Part shown: piece after piece, positions 1 through 6,815 of the stretch
Position numbering within the stretch: position 1 is the stretch's first letter
How the letters are laid out: each line of letters begins with the position of its first letter
Origin: Sulfurospirillum arcachonense DSM 9755
Lineage (GTDB): Bacteria; Campylobacterota; Campylobacteria; Campylobacterales; Sulfurospirillaceae
Assembly (NCBI RefSeq): GCF_000597725.1
Contig: NZ_JFBL01000004.1
Coordinates: forward strand, 118,821-182,820
Direction: 5' to 3'
Length of the DNA stretch: 64,000 nt
The notes under the pieces: model-generated
Told to the model about the DNA's origin: nothing
What the model saw: only the letters and a program-made list of their open reading frames with translations
The model's database searches: none
Translations under genes and position numbers: made by a program

Positions 1-156
1 GCACGTGGGGCAGCTGCGATTGGGGTGGATGGATTTTTCTTTGAAACTCATGATAACCCTTGTGAAGCACTTTGTGATGGACCAAATATGTTAAGCCCAG
101 AAGATTTAAGTAAAACAATAGAAGATATTAAAAAAATACAAAATAGTTTAAAATAA
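1..156 (+). CDS. kdsA: 3-deoxy-8-phosphooctulonate synthase (KdsA), 3' end only
   Basis: The window opens inside this gene in frame 1, and 51 codons remain before the TAA at 154-156. The visible C-terminus contains GVDGFFFETHDNP and CDGPNML, the typical closing motifs of KDO-8-phosphate synthase, which condenses phosphoenolpyruvate with arabinose-5-phosphate for lipopolysaccharide core synthesis in the cytoplasm. The 3' end looks intact. In related bacteria kdsA commonly stands just before ribH; here about 17.4 kb separates them, most of it the T4SS island. The start lies outside the window. Identity is clear from the motif although only a fifth of the protein is visible. Confidence 0.93.
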   Translation, partial: ARGAAAIGVDGFFFETHDNPCEALCDGPNMLSPEDLSKTIEDIKKIQNSLK

Positions 157-209
157 ATAATACTAAATATAGCATAATATACTTTTTATATTAAAAATAG
201 AGGTATATT

Positions 210-637
210 ATGTCAAAAAAAATTCTCTCTCTCGATTTAGGAATCACTTCCCTAGGCTATAGTGTTTTAGATGAAAAAGAAAATGATAGATATTTACTTT
301 TAGATTATGGTGTCAATATGTTTGATGCTCCGTATGATAAAGAAGGTAATTCAAAAAAGCTTTTACACTCTAAAAGTATCTCAACTTCAAATCTTTATAA
401 TTTAAGAAAAAAACGTAAAAAAGAGTTAGCCAAGCTTTTTGAAGATTTTAAATTAGGTAAAAACAGTAGCTAGTATAATCTATGAGATAGAAACACAAAA
501 AAACACCTACATTTAGAAATCATGATAATTACAACTATATGATACGAAGAGAGTATATACAAGAAGAGATAGAAAAAATTGTAAAAGTTCAAAAATAGTT
601 TGGGCTTTTTGAAAATGGTTTTGATGTATCAAAATAA
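210..637 (+). pseudogene. cas9: Decayed cas9 remnant (RuvC-I plus a second fragment)
   Basis: An open frame at 210-473 encodes 87 residues beginning with a Cas9 RuvC-I motif (KILSLDLGITSLGYSVLDE, residues 4-22), followed by a GVNMFD stretch and the arginine/lysine-rich bridge-helix start (LRKKRKKELAKLFEDF, near residues 66-81). It then stops. From 494 a second frame reads FRNHDNYNYMIRREYIQEE...KVQK, interrupted by TAG at 596-598 and continuing FGLFENGFDVSK to TAA at 635-637. This matches a later stretch of type II-C Cas9 proteins, the region with a tyrosine/arginine-rich segment before the second RuvC part. About 1000 residues are missing, including HNH and the PAM-interacting domain. No cas1, cas2 or CRISPR array is visible. 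Assignment rests on motif recognition, not a database search. The RBS (agaggtatatt) and ATG of the first fragment are intact, so a short peptide could still be made. Confidence 0.8.
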
Positions 638-786
638 GAGTAAGTTGCGATTATATAGAGGTTTATTGTTGTTTTTTTACTCTAAGTATTTTTTTATGAT
701 AAAAGTTTTTTTAATATTTAATTTATATTAAATATTTTTTAGTATAGAATTTCACTTTTATTTAAAGTGCGTAATAAATAAGCGGA

Positions 787-975
787 TTATTTTTTTGTGA
801 TTTTGGTGTTTATATCGAAAGTAATTTTAATTGATTCTACTTTTTGTATGAGTTTATCTTTTGGGTAAGTTTCAAGTATTGTATATATTATTTTTCTATG
901 GTCATTTGAGTTTTTCCAACCTATGATAGTTGTATATGGAATACCAATAATTTTGCTTAATTCTTTTACGTTCAA
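787..975 (-). CDS. Small helix-turn-helix DNA-binding protein
   Basis: This 62-residue protein has VKELSKIIGIPYTTIIGWKN near its start, a helix-turn-helix pattern resembling phage or plasmid repressors, followed by a helical region and a lysine-rich tail. The longest frame begins at TTG 990, but a GGAG sits five bases before the TTG at 975, so I prefer the shorter start. It is transcribed away from the T4SS operon. The gap between them (976-1156) holds three copies of a near-palindromic AT-rich site. From position and fold I infer a local repressor of the T4SS promoter, its own promoter, or both. No specific family is recognised. The stretch 638-786 between it and the cas9 remnant shows no gene. 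Confidence 0.6.
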   Translation of the reverse strand: MNVKELSKIIGIPYTTIIGWKNSNDHRKIIYTILETYPKDKLIQKVESIKITFDINTKITKK

Positions 976-1050
976 TCTAACTCCAGTCAAATAATTTTCA
1001 ACATTATATCACGTTAACCTCGACTTAAATTTTTATAATATATACAATAA

Positions 1051-1127
1051 TCGTATTTTAAAATGTGTGATTTCTTTTGCATATTTTAAAATGTGTGATT
1101 TCTTTTGCATATTTTAAAAAATGTGCA
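1051..1127. promoter_or_regulatory. Three 28-bp-spaced operator-like repeats before the T4SS operon
   Basis: A 28-bp unit (attttaaaatgtgtgatttc plus ttttgc and flanks) is present twice in full (1053-1080 and 1081-1108), with a third partial copy carrying two extra bases (1109-1127). Each unit contains a near palindrome of the form GCAYATTTTAAAATRTGC, centred on TTTT/AAAA. The array sits between the divergent helix-turn-helix gene and virB2. A TTGCAT at 1105-1110 and TACAAA at 1129-1134 form a possible -35/-10 pair for the T4SS operon, overlapping the third repeat, which would suit repression. The repeats are plain to see; the promoter assignment is weak. Confidence 0.65.
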
Positions 1128-1156
1128 ATACAAATTACATTTTAAGGGGAACGTAA

Positions 1157-1417
1157 ATGAAAAATTTACTTTTTATTTTATTAGGTTTAGGACTTGTGTG
1201 TACAAGTTCTTTTGCAGAAGGTATTACTGTTGTAGATAAAGCTGCCGAATTATTAGACTCGAACATCCTGAGAGGTGCTACAACTTTAGCTTTATTTGTG
1301 GTTGGATTTGTTTACTTATTTGGAAATATGGAGAAAGGAAAAGGATTAATGATTTCTGTAATTGTTGGATTGGCAATTCTTTCATCTGCTTCATGGATAT
1401 CAGGTCAATTAAACTAA
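1157..1417 (+). CDS. virB2: VirB2/TrbC-type pilin subunit
   Basis: The protein is 86 residues with a signal peptide (hydrophobic residues 4-20, ending SSFA) and two hydrophobic segments near residues 39-55 and 63-80 separated by a short basic turn (NMEKGKG). This is the layout of VirB2/TrbC major pilins, which form the extracellular pilus of type IV secretion systems. It is the first gene of the operon, has a good RBS (aagggga) and ends two bases before virB3. Sequence conservation in this family is low, so the assignment rests on size, topology and position directly ahead of virB3-virB4. Confidence 0.85.
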   Translation: MKNLLFILLGLGLVCTSSFAEGITVVDKAAELLDSNILRGATTLALFVVGFVYLFGNMEKGKGLMISVIVGLAILSSASWISGQLN

Positions 1418-1418
1418 A

Positions 1419-1664
1419 ATGTTTCACTCACCTAATATAAGAGAACTAACAAAAAAAGAAAAATATAAAGGGATTACAAGAACATCTTGGTCCTTTATTA
1501 TTTTGATTGGTCTAGCTCTTTGGTCTTGGTTATTTATATTTGTAATTCCAATTATAGCAATACTATATATTTTCTTTTATGTACTCGAATATTTTGATGA
1601 TGATATTATGGAAATAATACAAATTTCTTTGAAAAATAGGAGTACAAATGAATTTTTTTCTTAA
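1419..1664 (+). CDS. virB3: VirB3-like inner-membrane T4SS protein
   Basis: The protein is 81 residues, basic at the N-terminus (RELTKKEKYKGITRTSW), with a long hydrophobic region at about residues 24-57 that could form one or two membrane spans, then an acidic short tail. This fits VirB3, the small inner-membrane partner of the VirB4 ATPase. It starts one base after the virB2 stop, and its last 17 bases overlap the start of virB4, which suggests translational coupling. Identity comes mainly from size, topology and position. Confidence 0.8.
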   Translation: MFHSPNIRELTKKEKYKGITRTSWSFIILIGLALWSWLFIFVIPIIAILYIFFYVLEYFDDDIMEIIQISLKNRSTNEFFS

Positions 1665-3927
1665 CCTTTTATATAAAGAAAAAATCTTACACTCTTTAAT
1701 AGAAGAGAACAATATCATAGGTAAATATGATAATTATAATCTTGTAACAAGAGATCAAAATCTTGTTACAATCTTTTCTATTGATGGCGTAAGTTATTCG
1801 GCATTTACACAAGAGGAAAGATATAAGTTTTTAGATTTAAGAAATACATTTTTTAAATCTATTGATCCAATGATTTCTGTATCAGTTTTTCAAAAAAGAA
1901 GTAAATTAAAAATAGGTGCAGACTCACAATTAAAAAATCCCCATGCACAAGAAATATTATCAGTTTGGGAACAAGAAGTTGAGGGATTCCAAACAAGCTA
2001 CTACATAGCTTTTGTAACAAAAAACAAAATAATAGGAAACTTCCTAGAGTCTAAAAAACAAAATATGACTTCTTCAAGAGGTCAAGCAGGAAACTTGGGA
2101 TTTTTCAAGAACACTTTAGATGATCTTGCAACAAGTTTCCAAGAAATTTTAAATGAATATGGAATAACTAGACTAAATGGAGATGAGGCATTATCCTTTT
2201 ATGCTAGTTATTGCAATATGGAAGAAACAATAACAACAGCTAAGACTGGAATTTTACGTGATCATTATATAAGTTCTAATTTGGAATTTAAAAAAGACTA
2301 CATGATACATGACAACGGACAAAAAAAGTACTCAAGATTTATCAGTATCAAAGAATATGACACAAACGAGATAAATTCAAAACTTACTCATAGACTTTTA
2401 GGTGAGTCTATTGAACTTATGTTTTGTGAACAGATAAACAACCTGTCAAAAGAAAAAGCATTAAAAAAACTTGATTATAAAATCAATCATGCAGAAGAGA
2501 TCGCTCTTGAAGAATTAATTAATATGAGAGAACTAGTAAAAACTGATCGTCAAACTTTGCTTTACTACTCTTTATCTATTCTTATCACTAGCGATAGTTT
2601 AGATCAGTTAAATATGAAGAGTGCAAAAGTAAAATCAATACTTTCTGAATATGGTTTAATTGGAACTATAGAAAATATAAATATGAAACCTTTATATTTT
2701 TCTTTTTTTCCAGGAAGAGACAATCTTAATGCTAGAAAAAGAATACAAACAAGTGAGAATATAAGTGTACTTAACTACTTTGAAAAAGATCTAATAGGTT
2801 TTCAAAAAAACTCTTTTGGATCAGGAGCTATAACAGTATTTCAAACATTAAGTGAATCACCATATTATTTTAACTTTCACAACAGTTCTAAAGATAATGC
2901 TTTAGGTCATACTTTACTTATTGCTGACTCTGAAAGTGGTAAAACTACCCTAATGTCATTTCTAATGACAAACTTACTTAAATACAATATTAATATTTTA
3001 GCTCTTGATAAACTAAACGGTATGCACAACTTTTGTAAATATGTAGGCGGTAATTATGCAGACATAAACGAAAGTTTTAAACTAAATCCTTTTAGCTTGA
3101 GCTATAACGAAGAGAACAAAAACTTTTTAATTCTTCTACTAACGCAAATGGCAGGTATTAAATCAGAAGAATTTGAAGAAACTCAAGCCATAGATGAAGC
3201 CATAGATGAAGTTTATCAACATATTGAGGGGAATAAAACATTTTCAGACTTCCTTGATTGTTTAGAAAGAGTTAATGAATTAGAAAATAGATTTTTAAAA
3301 TACAAAAATGGAATATTTGATAATGAAGAGTGTTTTTTATCTTTTGATAATCAATTAACTACTTTAAATATGGACGCTATCTTAAAAGATGAAAAATTAG
3401 CAGCTTTGGTTAGTTTTTATACTTTCTACAAACTAAAGAAAATAAGTCAAGAAAAAGGAAAAGGATTTTTCTGTTTTAATGATGAGTTAAAAGACTCAAT
3501 AGACAATCAAGAAACAGCTCATGCAATTTTAGAGTATATTCTTGAAGCAAGAAAGGCTAACGGAATATTTACAGCAGGTGTTCAGAATTTAGATTTTTTT
3601 GATAGTTTAAATAACAAAGCAAGTTTTCTTGATAATATGGCTCATTTTATTATCTTTCCTACTAAATCGCAAACTTCACTAAACAAGTTTAAAACAGAAC
3701 TTGGATTAAGTGATAGCGAAATAACTTTTTTAAAAACTACAAATCCATCTGATCATAAAGTTTTATTAAAAAATCAAAAAACTAAAGAGGCAATCTTTTT
3801 AGATATTTCACTAAGTAGACTTGGAAAATACCTAAATGTTTTTGACTCTGGATCTAACAAAGTAGCAGAGATGAAAAGATTAATAAAAAATAGCGAAAAT
3901 TGGAGAGAGGAATATTTAAATGTCTAA
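1648..3927 (+). CDS. virB4: VirB4 family T4SS ATPase
   Basis: At 759 residues this has the normal VirB4 length. It carries an N-terminal CagE/VirB4-type domain and a C-terminal AAA-like ATPase domain. The Walker A motif at residues 425-433 reads ADSESGKTT, with alanine in place of the first glycine but the catalytic lysine (432) kept. Walker B reads FFCFNDE near residues 607-613. VirB4 powers pilus assembly and substrate transfer at the inner membrane. The start overlaps virB3 by 17 bases and has an RBS (aatagga). The motifs and the position after virB3 make the call secure. Confidence 0.95.
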   Translation: MNFFLNLLYKEKILHSLIEENNIIGKYDNYNLVTRDQNLVTIFSIDGVSYSAFTQEERYKFLDLRNTFFKSIDPMISVSVFQKRSKLKIGADSQLKNPHAQEILSVWEQEVEGFQTSYYIAFVTKNKIIGNFLESKKQNMTSSRGQAGNLGFFKNTLDDLATSFQEILNEYGITRLNGDEALSFYASYCNMEETITTAKTGILRDHYISSNLEFKKDYMIHDNGQKKYSRFISIKEYDTNEINSKLTHRLLGESIELMFCEQINNLSKEKALKKLDYKINHAEEIALEELINMRELVKTDRQTLLYYSLSILITSDSLDQLNMKSAKVKSILSEYGLIGTIENINMKPLYFSFFPGRDNLNARKRIQTSENISVLNYFEKDLIGFQKNSFGSGAITVFQTLSESPYYFNFHNSSKDNALGHTLLIADSESGKTTLMSFLMTNLLKYNINILALDKLNGMHNFCKYVGGNYADINESFKLNPFSLSYNEENKNFLILLLTQMAGIKSEEFEETQAIDEAIDEVYQHIEGNKTFSDFLDCLERVNELENRFLKYKNGIFDNEECFLSFDNQLTTLNMDAILKDEKLAALVSFYTFYKLKKISQEKGKGFFCFNDELKDSIDNQETAHAILEYILEARKANGIFTAGVQNLDFFDSLNNKASFLDNMAHFIIFPTKSQTSLNKFKTELGLSDSEITFLKTTNPSDHKVLLKNQKTKEAIFLDISLSRLGKYLNVFDSGSNKVAEMKRLIKNSENWREEYLNV

Positions 3928-3946
3928 CTTATATAAAGGAGAAAAA

Positions 3947-4093
3947 ATGAAAAAGTTGTTATTAATAATTGGTCTTATATATGCGTTGATGTTGAGCGGA
4001 TGTGCTGATAAAAACCCAACAAATCCTGCATATAAAAATTTTAAAAAATCACCTTGTGCTTGTATGGAGCAAGGAGAAATGAAAAATGTTTGA
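3947..4093 (+). CDS. Small VirB7-like lipoprotein
   Basis: This 48-residue frame has a strong RBS (aaaggag) six bases before its ATG. It encodes a signal peptide with a lipobox LSGC (Cys19), then a short hydrophilic region with two further cysteines (CAC, residues 37-39). It lies between virB4 and virB8 and its end overlaps the virB8 start by eight bases. A tiny outer-membrane lipoprotein here fits VirB7, which links to VirB9 in the outer-membrane core complex. The extra cysteines could form a disulfide with VirB9 as in Agrobacterium; that is inference. An entry-exclusion lipoprotein of the TrbK type is the main alternative. Confidence 0.75.
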   Translation: MKKLLLIIGLIYALMLSGCADKNPTNPAYKNFKKSPCACMEQGEMKNV

Positions 4094-4727
4094 ACAAGTT
4101 AAAGATGCAATTTCATTGTATCTTTTGGAAAAAAACCTTACCAACATGCTCTTTAAAATTAATATGGTTCAAAGTGCAATTATTTTTATATTAGTTATTT
4201 GCATAATCTCACTTTTCCCGTTAAAAGAAAAAGAGCCTTATTTTGTGAACTTTTCAAATGCTGATATGAATTTTATACAAGTTAGAAAAGCTAATGAAGA
4301 AATGCAAAATGACATAGCAGTTCAAGAGTCTTTGGTAAATAGTTATGTTTACATGAGAGAAACGAAAAACAATATAGATGATCGTTTCAGAACTGAAAGA
4401 GTTAGATTACAAAGTACCTTTGGAGTATGGAAAGATTTTGGAAAGATTTTCAAAAATGAAAATTCAATTTATCAAAATAAAGAAATTACTAGAGAAATTA
4501 AATTACTCAACACTTCTTTTATTCCTAACAACCCCATAGCTCAAATTGATTTTCAAGCAACAACAAAACGTAACGGTGAAATAATCAAAGTCGGTGATTA
4601 TCGTGTAGTAGTTCAATTTCACTTTAAAAATGAAAAAATGAAATTTGAAGATATGAAAATCAACCCAACAACTTTTAAAGTCAATTCATATTCTTTAAGT
4701 GAAATCAGGACAAAGGATTATAAATGA
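4086..4727 (+). CDS. virB8: VirB8-like inner-membrane T4SS protein
   Basis: The protein has 213 residues, with a cytoplasmic N-terminus, one transmembrane helix at about residues 24-46, and a periplasmic domain containing NPIAQIDFQATTKRNGE and VVVQFHF, the conserved end of the VirB8 fold. VirB8 bridges the inner-membrane ATPases and the outer core and is needed for assembly. The gene overlaps the lipoprotein gene upstream and ends four bases into virB9 (ATGA overlap), so translation is probably coupled. Length and topology match the family. Confidence 0.9.
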   Translation: MFEQVKDAISLYLLEKNLTNMLFKINMVQSAIIFILVICIISLFPLKEKEPYFVNFSNADMNFIQVRKANEEMQNDIAVQESLVNSYVYMRETKNNIDDRFRTERVRLQSTFGVWKDFGKIFKNENSIYQNKEITREIKLLNTSFIPNNPIAQIDFQATTKRNGEIIKVGDYRVVVQFHFKNEKMKFEDMKINPTTFKVNSYSLSEIRTKDYK

Positions 4728-5692
4728 AAAAACTTTTAATACTTTTACTTCTCCCTTTTTTGGTATTAGCTAATGATAGTGTTTTTGAAGATGAAGGAAA
4801 TAATCAAGCTTCAAGCAACAATAATTTTAATCAATATATAGATCCAATGATAAATTTAGAAAATTTACAAGATTCATTTATTTATAAAGATAAGACAAAA
4901 AGCAGCATTAAAGAAAATGGTAATTCCGACAATATTTTAAATATAAAATACAAAGAAAACAAGACGTACAGAATTAGAACTCGTAATGCTATGGAAACTT
5001 TACTTATTTTACATAATGATAAAGTAGCTTTTGCACTTGTTGGTGACCCTAAAGGTTTTCAAATAAAGAACCTAGGTCTAGGAAAATATGATTTATCTAA
5101 TATGGTAAAAATTAAACCATTAATGATAGGTGTTGATACGTCACTTACAATTATCGGTGAGAGTGGTAATATTTACTCTTTTTATCTTTTTTCTACAGAT
5201 CATAAAAACGAAGACAACCCTCATTTAGTTGTATTTGTAAGTGAAGAGTTAGAGCATATTCAAAAGCTGCAAATCACTAATCTTGAAAAAGAGGATTTTG
5301 AAAAAGCTAGAAAAGCTAAAAAAGCTCAAGAGCAGAAGCTAAAAGAGAATATAGAAAACAATCCTAACTTCATAACTGTTGGTGAGGGAATAGAAAAAAT
5401 TTCTATAGATAAAAGATATATCACTAGAGATTTTACACAAACAGGAGCAGAAGAACTAAAAGCTTATGACATATTCAGAGATAACAAATGGACTTATTTC
5501 AAATATGATAAGGACGATGCAAACAAAAAGTTTCCTGTAATATTTCGGGTAGTTGATGGATACGATAATCCAGTTAATACTCGTGTAGTAGGTGATTATA
5601 TAATGGCTGAAACGATAGCAGACAAATTTACTTTACGTATAGGTGATAAATACGTTTGTGTTAGAAAAAAAGGTAAGAGTGATGAAAAATAA
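4724..5692 (+). CDS. virB9: VirB9-like outer-membrane core protein
   Basis: The protein has 322 residues with a signal peptide (residues 1-16, ending LVLA). The C-terminal domain shows the VirB9/CagX signature: KWTYFKYD, FPVIFRVVDGYDNPVNTRVVGDYI, followed by a region with RIGDKYVCV. A charged, lysine-rich helical linker lies near residues 185-210. In the family it forms the outer-membrane ring with VirB7 and VirB10. The start overlaps the virB8 stop; the end overlaps virB10 by 11 bases. A single cysteine near the C-terminus might pair with a cysteine of the neighbouring VirB7-like lipoprotein. Confidence 0.92.
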   Translation: MKKLLILLLLPFLVLANDSVFEDEGNNQASSNNNFNQYIDPMINLENLQDSFIYKDKTKSSIKENGNSDNILNIKYKENKTYRIRTRNAMETLLILHNDKVAFALVGDPKGFQIKNLGLGKYDLSNMVKIKPLMIGVDTSLTIIGESGNIYSFYLFSTDHKNEDNPHLVVFVSEELEHIQKLQITNLEKEDFEKARKAKKAQEQKLKENIENNPNFITVGEGIEKISIDKRYITRDFTQTGAEELKAYDIFRDNKWTYFKYDKDDANKKFPVIFRVVDGYDNPVNTRVVGDYIMAETIADKFTLRIGDKYVCVRKKGKSDEK

Positions 5693-6815
5693 AAAATTAC
5701 TCAATTTCTTTGTAATAATTTCCATTCCTCTTTTAATGATAGGTAGTTTATTTCTATATGCCTATCTTAGTCTAGATGAAGAAAATAAAATAAATAACTT
5801 TCAATCAGAGAATAACACTAAATTTCCAGTTGATGCTTATATGTTGCTACCTGAAAAAAAACATGCTCCCTATAAAGAAAAAAAAGTGGAGAAAAAAGAA
5901 GAGAAAAAAGACATAAAAATGAAAATTGATACCATACAAGAAGATCTTAATAAAAAAAAAGAAATTTTTGATCTTAACATATTTGAAAGTCAAGAAGAGA
6001 TTAAAACAAAGGAGCTTGAGAAACAAAGAAAAATTATTTTAGCTTCAAGAATTCAACGAACAGATGAAAACATGCCACCTAAAAACTCTTTTATTAAACC
6101 TAAAAAAGAAAAAGATTTTGGAGATGGAAAATTCAGTAATTATTCAACTCAAGATAACTCTTCATATCAAACAAAACTTTATAGAACTATAACAGCCGAT
6201 AAGATGATACCAGCAATTTTAACTAACTCTATTCATTCTACTTTATCGGGTAAAGTTGTAGCTCAAATTGAAGAAGATATTTATTCTTCTATGGGAGACA
6301 CTCTTTTAATTCCTAAAGGCTCAAAAGCAATAGGCTTTTATAAAAATGATAACAAAATAGGGGAAAATCGTTTCATGTTAATGTGGCAACGAATTTTAAC
6401 ACCTTTTGGACATAACATACTTCTAACTAAAGCTCAAAGTGCAGATATTTTAGGTAATAGTGGAATAGTAGGAGTAATGGATGAGCGATATTGGGAAAGA
6501 TACGGTTTACCTCTATCTCTTTCAACTCTTTCTAACTCTGTACTTCTTTTATTAAGCAATGCAACAGGAAATGGTAGCGATGGAAACAACAACAATACTC
6601 AAGTGATACTCAATAATTCTAGGGAAGATATAGGATATATAATGCGTAAAATCATTGATGAACAAACCACGATTAACCCACTTATAACCGTTGATTCAGG
6701 CAGTAGAATTTTTATTAATCCAACAGTAGATATTTGGTTTCCAAAGCCTAAAAATGGTGAAATATTAGCTAAATATTTCCATGAAAAACAAATACCCAAA
6801 AAAGGAGCAGAATAA
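5682..6815 (+). CDS. virB10: VirB10/TrbI-like T4SS channel protein
   Basis: The protein has 377 residues: a short cytoplasmic N-terminus, one membrane span at residues 8-28, a lysine/glutamate-rich periplasmic linker (residues 60-150), and a C-terminal TrbI/VirB10 beta-barrel domain with LLIPKGSKAIGFYKND, TPFGHNILL and GNSGIVGVMDERYWERYG. VirB10 spans both membranes and senses ATPase energy. The frame is open from 5643, but the ATG at 5682 overlaps the virB9 stop, has a preceding AAGG, and leads straight into the membrane helix, so I use it. VirB10 is followed one base later by the repeat protein gene. Confidence 0.93.
   Translation: MKNKKLLNFFVIISIPLLMIGSLFLYAYLSLDEENKINNFQSENNTKFPVDAYMLLPEKKHAPYKEKKVEKKEEKKDIKMKIDTIQEDLNKKKEIFDLNIFESQEEIKTKELEKQRKIILASRIQRTDENMPPKNSFIKPKKEKDFGDGKFSNYSTQDNSSYQTKLYRTITADKMIPAILTNSIHSTLSGKVVAQIEEDIYSSMGDTLLIPKGSKAIGFYKNDNKIGENRFMLMWQRILTPFGHNILLTKAQSADILGNSGIVGVMDERYWERYGLPLSLSTLSNSVLLLLSNATGNGSDGNNNNTQVILNNSREDIGYIMRKIIDEQTTINPLITVDSGSRIFINPTVDIWFPKPKNGEILAKYFHEKQIPKKGAE

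Noticed and set aside
480..786. A tracrRNA or CRISPR repeat near the cas9 remnant
   Set aside because: No repeated 36-base unit or anti-repeat is visible in this AT-rich stretch.
1053..1127. The 28-bp tandem repeats as a small CRISPR array
   Set aside because: The repeats are contiguous with no spacers and contain a palindrome over a promoter, so they are operators or iterons, not CRISPR.
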